From the NCBI GenBank assembly GCA_031430695.1, contig JANPBZ010000074.1, forward strand, positions 1 to 64,000: a stretch of 64,000 bases of DNA, written 5' to 3'. The DNA comes from JAENVT01 sp031430695 (lineage in GTDB: Bacteria > Actinomycetota > Acidimicrobiia > Acidimicrobiales > Ilumatobacteraceae). Below are positions 14,072 through 23,332 of the stretch, piece after piece. The translations under genes were made by a program, and so were the position numbers. The first letter of the stretch is position 1, and each line of letters starts with the position of its first letter. The notes under the pieces are model-generated. The model was given only the letters and a program-made list of their open reading frames with translations, searched no databases and was not told the origin of the DNA.

Positions 14072-15440
14072 ATGCGTTCGATCGACGTGCCGGAGGTTGC
14101 CGACTTGGAGGGGTTGGGACCTCGCGACCTCGCTCGGACGTTGGCCGAGTTGGATCGGGTGCGGCGGCGGGTTGATGCGTTGATCGCCGAGGCGGTCAGT
14201 GTCGCCGAACGCAGCGTCGCCTATGCCGAGGATGGTCATGCGTCGGTGAGCGGGTGGGTGAAAGCAACTTGCAACCTGTCCAGCGCCGATATCAAAGGCG
14301 TGGTGCAATGCGGGCGGCTGTTGCACGCCGTTCCCGAAGTTCGTCGTGTCGCGCATGCCGGTCAACTCGGTGTGTCACAGATCCGCCTGCTGGCCCGGTT
14401 GCATTCCAATCCGCGATGCGCCGAGCAGTTGCCCGGTTCGGCGGAGCTGTTGGTCGGTCACGCTCAAGCTCTGTCGTTCGACGAGTTCGCGGTGGTGGTG
14501 CGCCGCTGGGAAGCGTTGGCTGACGCTGATGGCGCGCACGCCGCCCATGAACGCGCCCACTCAGGTCGTGACGCGCATGTCAGCATCGTTGAGGAGCGGG
14601 TCTACTTCGATGCTCACGGTGGCGTGGTGGCCGGGTCGATGATCGAGGAGATCTTCACCCGGTTCTGCGACGTCGAGTTCCGTGCCGATTGGGACGCCGG
14701 TGTCGCCCGGTGGGGCGACCGGATGAACCCCCAACTGTTGGAACGCACTCCCGGACAACGACGCTTCGATGCCTTGCTCGCGGTGTTCACGGCGGCGGTG
14801 GCCTCCGGAGTCGCGGGTGCGTTCGATCCGTTGGTCAACGTGCACGTCGACCAAACCACGTACGAGTATCACCTCGCCACATTGTTGGGAGGTGATCCGG
14901 AACCACTCGACCCAGCGGCAGTCGATCAGCGACGCTGCGAAACCTCCAACGGACACCAGATTGATCCGGCCGACATGCTTGCGGCAACGTTCATCGGGTC
15001 ATGTCCGCCGCGTTGTGTTGGACACCGCCGGGGTGGTGATCGATCTCGGTCGCAGGTCGCGATTGTTCACCGGCGGCGCCCGCGACGCCGTGTTGCTCGG
15101 TGATCGATGGTGTATGTGGCCCGGATGCGACCTTCGCTCCGGGCGCTGCCAAGCCGACCACAGCACTGCCTGGGCCGCTGATGGACCAACACGCCCCGAC
15201 AACGGCGGCCCCGCCTGTGCGCGACACAACCGATGGAAACAACGCGGCTACCGAACGTGGCGCGATCCTGACGGCCACTGGCACACCTACCGACCCGACG
15301 GAACCGAAATCGGCTGCCTCACTACAGACCCAGAAGCGCCCGGCCCCGCCACGTCTCCACCCGACGAGCAACCGAGCGTTCCGCCGACTCGAACGATCGC
15401 GTTGTTCGAGGGAGTGGGTGCTGGTGTACTCGTCTCGTGA
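14072..15440 (+). pseudogene. DUF222 / HNH endonuclease (13E12-type) gene with a frameshift
   Basis: The DUF222 domain reads from the ATG at 14072 to about 14998 ('DLARTLAELDRVRRRVDALIAE', 'AGQLGVSQIRLLARL'). The expected continuation ('HVRRVVLDTAGVVIDLG...RDAVLLGDRWCMWPGCD', 'QADHS', 'NGGPACARHN'), which holds the HNH zinc/nuclease motif, is in the next frame down to the stop at 15440. One extra base, or two missing, near 14990-15005 explains it. Unshifted, translation stops at 15103 and loses the nuclease. The family is multicopy and variable in Actinobacteria. The 3' end overlaps the next GTG (GTGA). Sequencing error is the main alternative to a real mutation. Confidence 0.75.
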
Positions 15441-16063
15441 CCACAGCGCTCTCGCTCAAGCATCTGTTGCTCGATTTCGGCGGCCCAGTGTTGCTGACTC
15501 CGTTCGAACTCATCGGCAAGGCCGAAGAGACGTTGGGACACCTCTCGTGGCGTGGGCCGTTCGATACGAGCAGCGACCCCGAGTACGTGCGCTGGCAGGC
15601 CGGTGAGATCACCGAGCGCGAGTACTGGTCGGTACGCGGCGCGCCGTACGGTCTCGATCTGCGCGGATTGATGCGGCACTTCTACGATCCGCCGGGCGAC
15701 TACCTGGTGCGGCCGGAGATGGCCGAACTGATCGAGCGTCATCGAGCCGCAGGTCGAGTTGTCGGAGTCCTCACCAACGACATGCATGCATTTCATGGTC
15801 CCGAGTGGATGGACCGAATCTCGGTGATCAGTCAGTTCGACTTCATCGTCGATGGTTCGATCACCGGATACCTCAAGCCCGATCCGCACGCCTTTCAGTT
15901 GGCGCTCGACGCGTTCGGCGGCCCGGATCCCCGCGATGTGGTCTTCGTCGACGATCAGCAGGGCAACCTGCGCGGCGCCGAGAGGCTTGGGATATCTACG
16001 GTGTTCTTCGACCCGACCGACCCCGGGAGTTCGTTCGCGCGGATCGAAGCGGCTTTGGTCTGA
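15437..16063 (+). CDS. HAD-like hydrolase (subfamily IA)
   Basis: 208 residues. Motif I 'LLLDFGGPVL' has the D-x-G form common in the YihX/epoxide-hydrolase-N-terminal branch; motif II is 'VGVLTND', motif III 'GYLKPDP', motif IV 'VVFVDDQQGN'. A small helical cap lies between I and II. Likely a phosphatase of unknown small substrate. Start GTG overlaps the frame-shifted HNH gene's stop, so its translation would suffer if the upstream gene is truly broken, unless it has its own initiation. Confidence 0.8.
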   Translation: MTTALSLKHLLLDFGGPVLLTPFELIGKAEETLGHLSWRGPFDTSSDPEYVRWQAGEITEREYWSVRGAPYGLDLRGLMRHFYDPPGDYLVRPEMAELIERHRAAGRVVGVLTNDMHAFHGPEWMDRISVISQFDFIVDGSITGYLKPDPHAFQLALDAFGGPDPRDVVFVDDQQGNLRGAERLGISTVFFDPTDPGSSFARIEAALV

Positions 16064-16778
16064 TCAAGCGGGATTGAAGATCAACTCCACCGTCCGCTCG
16101 TCGTTGCCGCGAACGACGGTCAATGTCAGCGTCTCGCCGGCAGCGGCCTGCGTCATGCAGTGTTTCGATCGACACGAGGGGCGTGCCACCGACTGCCACC
16201 AGCAAGTCGCCCTCGGCGATGCCGGCGTTGGCCGCTGGGCCTTCTGGCTCGACACCGCGAACTAGCAAACCATCGCGCGGCGGCAGGCCGACCGAGGCAC
16301 GAAGCTTGGCGGCGACCTCCGGCGTTGCCAGGGCGACCCCCAGGCGAGGACGTACCACCGATTTACCCGCAGCGAGGTCATCGATGGTCGACCTCAGTGC
16401 CGCGTCGATGGGACGGGCGACGTAGAACCCGCGGCCGGTGCGGTGGGTGTTCAATCCAACGACGCGACCGTCGGCATCCGCTACTGGTCTGCCCGATGAA
16501 CCGCGAACGAGCGGCGCAGTGTGTTCGACGCCGCCATGCACCTTCCGCCCTCGGGGGCCATGGAAGGCAACGTCGACCGAGGAAACCATCCCGAACGAGA
16601 TCCGAATTCGGTGGCCGCCTCGGCTGAGGGCGAAGACGACATCTCCAGCTTGCGGAGGTTGCTCGGCCCATGTGGCCGGGGTGACGGCGCGGGTATCGAC
16701 CTCGAGTACCACGAGATCGCCATCCTCGTCGGATCCGGTGACCGAGCCCTGTTCGGAGCGACCATCGGCAAACGTCAC
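16064..16778 (-). pseudogene. Degenerate HtrA/DegP-like (S1C) serine protease with PDZ domain
   Basis: Open from a GTG at 16778: 'TFADGRSEQGSVTGSDEDGDLVVLEV' holds the catalytic Asp region, 'VRGSSGRPVADADGRVVGLNT' the catalytic Ser, then a PDZ domain from about 'VRPRLGVALATPEVA'. Two defects show. The N-terminal part with the catalytic His and any signal or membrane segment is absent; upstream frames to 16937 do not encode it. Near 16150-16160 the PDZ end changes frame: the expected '...AAAGETLTLTVVRGNDERTVELIFNPA' tail is in another frame ending at 16064, while the unshifted frame runs to 15996 over the HAD gene. Hence a probable remnant. It is convergent with the HAD hydrolase. Confidence 0.65.
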
Positions 16779-16937
16779 CAGCGCCGCGCACGACGATCTC
16801 GGTGGTGGCGAACGGGCCGCTGTCGAGTTCGTTGCGTGCCTGTCGGTAATGGTCGATCACGGAGACATCATGGCGCGAACGGGCCGGGTCCCGCTGGTGC
16901 AGACCCGGCCCGGTACCAACCGAATGTCGTGTACCTG

Positions 16938-17495
16938 CTAGTCGGCCTTCTTCGGGTCATAGAGCATCCCGAGTATTCCGCCGTAGACGAGGTGCCAGAT
17001 CAAGATCGCCAGCGGCAACTTGGCGCCGTCATCGGTCTCGAAGCTGAAGAAGCCGTAGCCCGACTTCGGGACGTACACGTACGGGACCAGGAAGCCCATG
17101 CTGATGATTGCCAGCGAGACGCCGAACAACAAGCCCTTTTGAATGCTCGGCATCCACGACCCGAAGGTCGGGATCTTGGCGCGTATCGTCAGCACGAACA
17201 GAATTGCGAATACAACTCCGTTGACCATGTGTATCGATTGTCCGACGAAGAACTGTCCGGCGTTGCCGTAGTTGCTGAAGTCAGCGGCGAAGGAACTTGG
17301 GGCGAACAAGCCGCCGTTGAAGTTTGGCCAGGGGAGAGCCGGCAAGCCGATTCCCTTGGCGTAGTAGCCCCAGAGTGTGGTGATCTGAACGGCGATGAAG
17401 CCGGCGAGAGCGGCACCTTGAAGAGGGTGCTGGTACACCCAGTTCTGGTACCGATCGTCGACGTCGAGCACCTTGTCGATGTCATCTGCATCCAT
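16938..17495 (-). CDS. Conserved-looking four-helix membrane protein of unknown function
   Basis: 185 residues. The ATG at 17495 is 5 nt after a strong GGAGGG, one of the few clear Shine-Dalgarno sites here, which rules out longer starts. Four hydrophobic segments are visible (around residues 24-45, 80-105, 115-140 and 155-180), with acidic N-terminal residues (MDADDIDKVLDVDDRYQNW) and a C-terminal 'YDPKKAD'. No motif I can assign. The 5' side (17496-17590) separates it from dapD without obvious coding. Confidence 0.65.
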   Translation of the reverse strand: MDADDIDKVLDVDDRYQNWVYQHPLQGAALAGFIAVQITTLWGYYAKGIGLPALPWPNFNGGLFAPSSFAADFSNYGNAGQFFVGQSIHMVNGVVFAILFVLTIRAKIPTFGSWMPSIQKGLLFGVSLAIISMGFLVPYVYVPKSGYGFFSFETDDGAKLPLAILIWHLVYGGILGMLYDPKKAD

Positions 17496-17590
17496 GTGAA
17501 CCCTCCACGTTTCATGCATGACGTTTGTCACGACAACGTAACGGTAGTCACAAGTGCGCTTGTGAATGGGGATTGTGCTTGCGCGCTCAA

Positions 17591-18520
17591 TCAATTGTGA
17601 TGGAGGGCTGCGTTCAGCCCTTCCCAGGCGACCGAGCGCGGTATTGCTTCCACAGCGCCGGTCTGGCTGTTGCGCCGGTACAGCAGACCGCTCGCACCAC
17701 TGAGAAGTCGGGCCTTGACGATCTCGCCGTCGGGCATCTTCACCAAGGTGCCGGCGGTGACGTACAGGCCGGCCTCGACCACACACTCGTCGCCGAGGCT
17801 GATCCCGATTCCGGATTCGGCACCCAGTAGGCAGCGCTCGCCGATCGTGATCTGGTCCTTGCCGCCACCGGACAGCGTGCCCATGATCGACGCGCCACCA
17901 CCGATGTCGCTGCCGTCGCCGACGATCACGCCAGCGGAGATGCGGCCCTCGACCATCGATCGGCCCAGGGTGCCCGCATTGAAGTTGACGAATCCTTCGT
18001 GCATCACGGTCGTGCCTTCGGCCAGGTGGGCGCCGAGGCGCACTCGATCGGTATCGGCGATGCGTACGCCGCTCGGCACGACGTAGTCGGTCATCCGCGG
18101 GAACTTGTCGAGGCCGTGCACCGTCAGGATCTGGCCGACGGACCGCAGGCGCCATCTGACCCAATCGACCTGGTCGACGGCAACCGGTCCGATGTTGGTC
18201 CAGGCGACGTTGTTGAGGAGTGCGAACGCATTGTCGAGATTGATGGTGCGCGGTTTGCACAGCCGGTTCGAAAGGAGATGCAATCGCAGATACAGATCGC
18301 TCGCAGATGCCGGCGCTGCATCGAGATCGACCGACGCCTCCACGACGCAGACGTCGACGTTGCGGACCTCGTCGCGACGCTCGGCCGAGCGATGCATGTC
18401 GCTGACCACACCAGCCGGCATCTCACCGAGACCGAGCTCGGGATACCAGGCGTCGAGCACCGAGCCGTCCGCGGCGATGGTCGACAGGCCACGTCCCCAT
18501 GCAGTGCGATGGTCGCTCAC
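17591..18520 (-). CDS. dapD: 2,3,4,5-tetrahydropyridine-2,6-dicarboxylate N-succinyltransferase
   Basis: 309 residues of the actinobacterial DapD type: an N-terminal domain, then left-handed beta-helix hexapeptide repeats ('GAHLAEGTTVMHEGFVNFNAGTLG', 'GVIVGDGSDIGGGASIMGTLSGGG'). It succinylates tetrahydrodipicolinate in the diaminopimelate/lysine pathway, feeding peptidoglycan and protein synthesis. The GTG start abuts the lysS stop directly (zero spacing), so the two are one operon: lysine precursor synthesis next to lysine charging. Confidence 0.93.
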   Translation of the reverse strand: MSDHRTAWGRGLSTIAADGSVLDAWYPELGLGEMPAGVVSDMHRSAERRDEVRNVDVCVVEASVDLDAAPASASDLYLRLHLLSNRLCKPRTINLDNAFALLNNVAWTNIGPVAVDQVDWVRWRLRSVGQILTVHGLDKFPRMTDYVVPSGVRIADTDRVRLGAHLAEGTTVMHEGFVNFNAGTLGRSMVEGRISAGVIVGDGSDIGGGASIMGTLSGGGKDQITIGERCLLGAESGIGISLGDECVVEAGLYVTAGTLVKMPDGEIVKARLLSGASGLLYRRNSQTGAVEAIPRSVAWEGLNAALHHN

Positions 18521-20038
18521 CTACGTCACCTCCGGGCGCAGTGTCGGGAACAAGATGACCTCTTTGATCGAATGGACGCCTGCGATCAACATGGCCACGC
18601 GATCCATGCCGATGCCGAGGCCTCCGGTAGGAGGCATGCCGTATTCGAGCGCGCGTAGATAGTCCTCGTCGACCGTGCCCGCCTCGGCGTTGCCGGCCTC
18701 GCGGGCAGCTCGCTCGTCCTCGAACCGTGCCCGTTGTTCGACCGGGTCGTTCAGCTCGCTGTAGCCGTTGGCGAGCTCGCGTCCATTGACGAACAACTCG
18801 AATCGCTCGGTCAGGAACGGATCGTTGCGGTCGGTCCTGGCCAACGGCGAGATCTCGACAGGATGCCCAGTGACGAAGGTCGGGTGCATCAGCGCCGACT
18901 CGGCAGTCGATTCGAACAACTCCTCGATGATCTTGCCGCTGCCCCACGACGGGTTGTAGCCAACTCCGTGCTGGTCCGCGAGCGCCCGCAGCGTCTCCAC
19001 GGGCATCGACGGATGCACCTCGGTGCCGATCGCCTCGCTGGTGAGATCGATCATCCTGGCGCGACGCCATGGCTGGGCGAGATCGACCTGATCATTGCCG
19101 ATGGTCACCACCGACGAGCCGGTTGCGTCGCTGGCAGCTTGGGTGATCAACCGCTCGGTGATGTCGATCATCTCCGAATAGTCGGCAAAGGCCTGGTAGA
19201 GCTCCATCATCGTGAACTCCGGGTTGTGACGCGTCGAGATGCCCTCGTTGCGGAAGATGCGGCCGATCTCGAACACCCGCTCCATGCCACCGACGATGAG
19301 CCGCTTCAGGTGTAGCTCGAGTGCGATACGCAGGTACAGCTGCATGTCGAGCGTGTTGTGGTGCGTCACGAAGGGGCGAGCATGAGCGCCCCCTGCCTCG
19401 AGATGCAGGACCGGTGTCTCGACCTCGATGAAGCCTTCGGATTGAAGCGTGCGACGGAAGCTGGCGATGATCTCGTGACGGATGCGGAATACCTTGCGCG
19501 CCTCCTCGTTGACGATCAGGTCTGCGTAGCGCTGGCGGAAACGGGTGTCGGTGTCGGTGAGGCCGTGCCATTTGTCGGGCATCGGTCGCACAGCCTTCGC
19601 CAGCAGTTCCACCCGGTCGACCTTCACGCTGAGCTCGCCCCTGCGGGTGGTCATCACCGTGCCCTCCGCGCCGAGCCAATCGCCGAGATCGAACTCGCCG
19701 AACGCGGCGAAGCCGTCGTCGCCGATCACCGCCTTCGAGACGAACAGCTGCACCTCGCCGCCCCGATCGAGCACGGTGGCGAAGATCAGCTTGCCCTGCT
19801 GGCGGCGAAGCATCATTCGCCCGGCGATGCTGACTCGCTGATCGGTCTCGGTGCCTGCCTCCAGTGCTTCGAACTGGGCACGCAACTGATCGAGCGAATG
19901 GGTGCGGTCGAACCGGTACGGGTACGGATTGGTGCCCGAATCGCGTAGCGCGTCGATCTTGTCGAGCCGCTTGGCCTTTTCGGCCGCTAATCCGCTGCCG
20001 GTGGTGTCTGGCTCGACATCGGTCTCTTCGTGGCTCAC
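18521..20038 (-). CDS. lysS: Lysyl-tRNA synthetase, class II
   Basis: 505 residues: OB-fold anticodon domain at about residues 60-170, then the class II core with motif 2 'FEIGRIFRNEGIST' and motif 3 'GGLGIGMDRVAML'. It charges tRNA-Lys in the cytoplasm. GTG start 9 nt after TACCGT (20053-20048). Divergent from the secreted peptidase gene at 20113, whose TAGCTT lies 44 bp away, and followed immediately by dapD. Confidence 0.95.
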   Translation of the reverse strand: MSHEETDVEPDTTGSGLAAEKAKRLDKIDALRDSGTNPYPYRFDRTHSLDQLRAQFEALEAGTETDQRVSIAGRMMLRRQQGKLIFATVLDRGGEVQLFVSKAVIGDDGFAAFGEFDLGDWLGAEGTVMTTRRGELSVKVDRVELLAKAVRPMPDKWHGLTDTDTRFRQRYADLIVNEEARKVFRIRHEIIASFRRTLQSEGFIEVETPVLHLEAGGAHARPFVTHHNTLDMQLYLRIALELHLKRLIVGGMERVFEIGRIFRNEGISTRHNPEFTMMELYQAFADYSEMIDITERLITQAASDATGSSVVTIGNDQVDLAQPWRRARMIDLTSEAIGTEVHPSMPVETLRALADQHGVGYNPSWGSGKIIEELFESTAESALMHPTFVTGHPVEISPLARTDRNDPFLTERFELFVNGRELANGYSELNDPVEQRARFEDERAAREAGNAEAGTVDEDYLRALEYGMPPTGGLGIGMDRVAMLIAGVHSIKEVILFPTLRPEVT

Positions 20039-20112
20039 AAGGGCATGACGGTATCGCTTCGGCGATGGTGACCGCGAGCCGTTTCACAACCGCTGGTAGC
20101 TTGGGACCCCAC

Positions 20113-21450
20113 ATGCTTCGAACTCGAATGAAACGAACCGCCGCATTGCTGGTTGTCGCTTCGGTGTCCTGGGCGGCGATTCCCGGATCCGCCGCCGGTC
20201 CGGTAGCTGAAGTCCGCGAAGCAGCCAATGGTGGCGCACCTGCTCGCAACGTCACGCAGCTGGGCGATCTGGTCTCGGTCTACAACTTCGGCCCCTTGCA
20301 ACCGGCAGTCGTCGACGCGGCCATCTCTGCAGCTGTCGGCGCGGGCGCCTGGGGCGTTGTCGGTCGCGGATTCGGCATTGGTCTGGTCCAGGTCAGTCGC
20401 GGCGCCACCGTGGTGCATCAGGCCCCGGGCCCGATGGGGTCGTGGTACTACCCCACGTCTGTCTCCGCTCTGCCACTCGATTCGATTGGCGCGGCGATGG
20501 GCCGCGAGGTGTCGAAGATCATCAGTGCCGGCCAGGTCGTGATGAGCGAGACCTCGGCAAGTTTCAGTGGCGCACAAGCCGGCGATGTGGTCCACCTGGT
20601 CTCCGCCAACGGATCGATCGTGCAGTTCCTGATCGGCCGGGTGGCCCCCGACGCCGAGGTCGGTGGCACCGAGATCGTGATGTCGACTACTCAGGCCGAT
20701 GCGCTCGGCGCGGTGCTGCCGACCAGCGTGCTGATCTACGGCCAGTTCGATCGCAGCACACTCGACGCCTCGCTGGCAGCCCACGGGATCAGCACGAATC
20801 CGCGAATCCGGGTTCGCAGATCGTGGGACCCCTTCGATCCCGACAGCACCATCGGTCTCGCCAGGACCAAGAAGCTGCTCGGCCAGTTCGCCTACAGCGT
20901 CACGGCCAGTGGCGCGGTGCTTGTCGACGATGCCTGGCGTAACGCGTACATCCCGGCTCGCGAGCCGTACCCAACAGGAATTCACGCGGCGTGCAACAAC
21001 GCCATGAAAGGCGATCTTGCGGCTGCACTGCAGGCGGTCGTCAACGCTGGTCTTGCCGGCGCCATCGATGTCGGCAACGCCAACACATATGGCGGCTGCT
21101 TTGGCCCGAGGTTCAGCCGCATCGTCGGCACGCAGCTGGGCTCGCTGTCGCGGCACACGTGGGCGCAGGCACTCGACACCAACACCGTGTCGAACTGCCA
21201 AGGCTGTGTTCCGCAGATGGACTGTCGTGTCGTGCGGATCTTCCGGGCCCACAACTTCGCATGGGGCGGCAACTTCTTGAACCCCGATGGCATGCACTTC
21301 GAGTGGGTCGGCGAGCCGCGCAACACGTACCTCTACCCGTCGAGGTACTGCCCGAACGTGGTTGGTGGAGGAATCGAATCGTTTGCGCTCAGTCGTGACA
21401 ACCGAGATGCCATGTTTGCGGCCGATGGCTGGGCGCTCGCCGGGGAGTGA
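20113..21450 (+). CDS. Secreted M15-family peptidase (D-Ala-D-Ala carboxypeptidase-like)
   Basis: 445 residues with a signal peptide (MLRTRMKRTAALLVVASVSW, cleavage near the Ala-rich 'GSAAG'). The N-terminal ~300 residues are of unknown fold. The C-terminal part is an M15 zinc peptidase: 'LSRHTWAQALDTN' supplies the first His and Asp, and 'DGMHFEWVGE' the catalytic Glu region and last His. Four Cys in that part (from 'NCQGCVPQMDC') suggest disulfides outside the membrane. Such enzymes trim peptidoglycan stem peptides. ATG 10 nt after TAGCTT (20097-20102). Confidence 0.8.
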   Translation: MLRTRMKRTAALLVVASVSWAAIPGSAAGPVAEVREAANGGAPARNVTQLGDLVSVYNFGPLQPAVVDAAISAAVGAGAWGVVGRGFGIGLVQVSRGATVVHQAPGPMGSWYYPTSVSALPLDSIGAAMGREVSKIISAGQVVMSETSASFSGAQAGDVVHLVSANGSIVQFLIGRVAPDAEVGGTEIVMSTTQADALGAVLPTSVLIYGQFDRSTLDASLAAHGISTNPRIRVRRSWDPFDPDSTIGLARTKKLLGQFAYSVTASGAVLVDDAWRNAYIPAREPYPTGIHAACNNAMKGDLAAALQAVVNAGLAGAIDVGNANTYGGCFGPRFSRIVGTQLGSLSRHTWAQALDTNTVSNCQGCVPQMDCRVVRIFRAHNFAWGGNFLNPDGMHFEWVGEPRNTYLYPSRYCPNVVGGGIESFALSRDNRDAMFAADGWALAGE

Positions 21451-21472
21451 CCGCCGCTAGCCTTTCGTCCCG

Positions 21473-22834
21473 GTGGCAACTCGATTCGTGATCATTGGCG
21501 GCGGTCCGGCCGGAAACACCGCGGCGACGTTTTCGGCCCGTCTCGGGGCGCAGGTCACCATGATCGAGCGCGACGTGATCGGCGGTGCGGCGCACCTGTG
21601 GGATTGCATCCCGTCCAAGACGATGATCGCCACCGGTGGGGCGATGAGCTTCTCGCGCCGGATCCACGGGATGGGGCTGGAGCAACAAGATGCCGAGGTC
21701 GACATCGAGGCGTTGACCAGTCGCATCGAGGGAATCAAGTCCCGCTTGCAGCAAGGCACCACTCGGCTGTTGGAGAGCCAGGGCGTGCAACTCCTGCACG
21801 GCACGGCGCGGCTGCTGAGCGATCACGACATCGAGGTCACGACCGCCGAAGGCACTCGAACGATCTCTGCCGACGCGGTGTTGATCGCCACCGGTTCGCG
21901 TCCCCGAATTCCCGATTGGTGCACCACCGATGGCGAACGAATCCTCACCACGCGCGAGTGCTATCCGCCCAGGATCTTCCCCGAGAGCATCACGGTCATC
22001 GGCTCGGGTGTCACCGGCGTGGAGTTCGTGCACATGTTCAGTTGCTTCGGCGCTAAGGTCACGTTGGTGGTCAGCCGCCAGCAGGTGCTTCCGCAGAAGG
22101 ATCCCGAAGTCGCCGCCGTGCTCGAAGACGACTTCTTGAAACGCGGTGTGCACCTGTTGAAGGGTGCTCGGGCAGTATCGATCGAACGCGAGGGCGACTC
22201 GGTGGTGGTGCGCTGCGACGATGGCAGGGTCGTGCGCAGTTCGCATGCGGTCCTGGCGATCGGGTCGATCCCCAACAGCGATGGTCTCGGGCTCGCTGCG
22301 GCGGGCGTCGACCTCGATGGCGTCGGTTTCGTCACCATCAACCGGCATTGCCAGAGCAATGTGTCGCACATCTACGCAGCAGGCGATGTCAGCGGCAAGC
22401 TGCCGCTCAGCAGCGTTGCTGCGATGCAGGGCCGAAAGGTTGCCGAGCATGTGATGGGGCTGCAAAAAGTGGCCCACCGCCATCTTGACTACGACAAGGC
22501 GGCCAGCGCGATCTTCACCGAGCCCGAGATTGCCGACGTCGGGCTTGCCGAGGCCGACGCGTTCGCCGTCGGTCGAAAGATTCGCGTCACCAAGGTGCCA
22601 TTCAGCGCAACTCCAAAGGCGCTGATCAACAACGACTTCCGCGGCTTCGTCAAGATCATCAGCGACCCCGCCACCGGCGTGGTGTTGGGTGGATCGATCG
22701 TCGGTCGCCACGCGGCCGAATTGATCAGCGTCATCGCCCTTGCTGTGACCGCCAACTTGAAGGTCACCGACATCGTCGAGAGCCTGCTCGTGCACCCAGC
22801 CCTGGCCGAGGCGCTCGCAGAAGCCGCGGAGTAG
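21473..22834 (+). CDS. lpdA: LpdA-type NAD(P)H-quinone reductase (disulfide oxidoreductase fold)
   Basis: 453 residues with FAD motif 'VIIGGGPAGNTAA', second Rossmann 'ITVIGSGVTGVEF' and dimerisation domain. The active-site region reads 'GGAAHLWDCIPSKT': C45 is kept but the partner Cys expected at position 40 is Ala, so no redox disulfide can form. The same loss occurs in mycobacterial LpdA (Rv3303c), which works as an NAD(P)H:quinone reductase instead of a lipoamide dehydrogenase. GTG start 9 nt after TAGCCT (21458-21463). The RDD membrane protein follows with zero spacing. A soluble transhydrogenase role is less likely. Confidence 0.85.
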   Translation: MATRFVIIGGGPAGNTAATFSARLGAQVTMIERDVIGGAAHLWDCIPSKTMIATGGAMSFSRRIHGMGLEQQDAEVDIEALTSRIEGIKSRLQQGTTRLLESQGVQLLHGTARLLSDHDIEVTTAEGTRTISADAVLIATGSRPRIPDWCTTDGERILTTRECYPPRIFPESITVIGSGVTGVEFVHMFSCFGAKVTLVVSRQQVLPQKDPEVAAVLEDDFLKRGVHLLKGARAVSIEREGDSVVVRCDDGRVVRSSHAVLAIGSIPNSDGLGLAAAGVDLDGVGFVTINRHCQSNVSHIYAAGDVSGKLPLSSVAAMQGRKVAEHVMGLQKVAHRHLDYDKAASAIFTEPEIADVGLAEADAFAVGRKIRVTKVPFSATPKALINNDFRGFVKIISDPATGVVLGGSIVGRHAAELISVIALAVTANLKVTDIVESLLVHPALAEALAEAAE

Positions 22835-23323
22835 ATGTTCCGCGCTGGCGACGAGGTCGCCCAGCCCGCCGTACCAGCGGGTTTGACGTTGGCGCCGATC
22901 GTTCGTCGGTTCGCCGGTCTCCTACTCGACCAAATCCTGGTGGCGGCTCCGGCGGTCGTCGTGATCTTCGCGCTCGGGTTCACTCCGAGCGACGAAGTGA
23001 CCAGCAAGTCGTTGCTGATGTTCAACATCGGCGTGACGTCGGTGGCCTTCGTCTACGAGACACTGATGATCGCCCGATTCGGCCGAACGGTCGGGAAGAT
23101 CGCCTTCGGCACCCGGGTGGTACGTCTCGACGACGGCGGACGTCCGGGTTGGTCAGAGTCGGCGATGCGAGCCCTGGTTCCGCTGTCGCTCGGCGCCATC
23201 CCGCGCGTCGGGGTGTTTCTCGGTGTGCTGGTGTACTCGCTGGCGATGTGGAACCCGCTGCGCCAAGGCCTGCACGACAAGGCCGCAGGAACCCTCGTGG
23301 TGCGCAACTCCACGCCCGACTGA
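22835..23323 (+). CDS. RDD family membrane protein
   Basis: 162 residues. 'VRRFAGLLLDQILVAAPAVVV' is the R-x-x-A...D motif that names the family, and 'GRTVGKIAFGTRVV' follows; two to three hydrophobic helices. The ATG directly follows the lpdA TAG, so it is co-translated. Function of RDD proteins is mostly unknown (transport suggested for some). Confidence 0.8.
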   Translation: MFRAGDEVAQPAVPAGLTLAPIVRRFAGLLLDQILVAAPAVVVIFALGFTPSDEVTSKSLLMFNIGVTSVAFVYETLMIARFGRTVGKIAFGTRVVRLDDGGRPGWSESAMRALVPLSLGAIPRVGVFLGVLVYSLAMWNPLRQGLHDKAAGTLVVRNSTPD

Positions 23324-23332
23324 GCAGCAGAG

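Noticed and set aside
11573..14365. Very long open frame on the minus strand under the phenylphosphate-synthase-like gene
   Set aside because: It is antisense to a clear gene with conserved domains, its translation is low-complexity, and it runs across three unrelated genes. A GC-rich third-position artefact.
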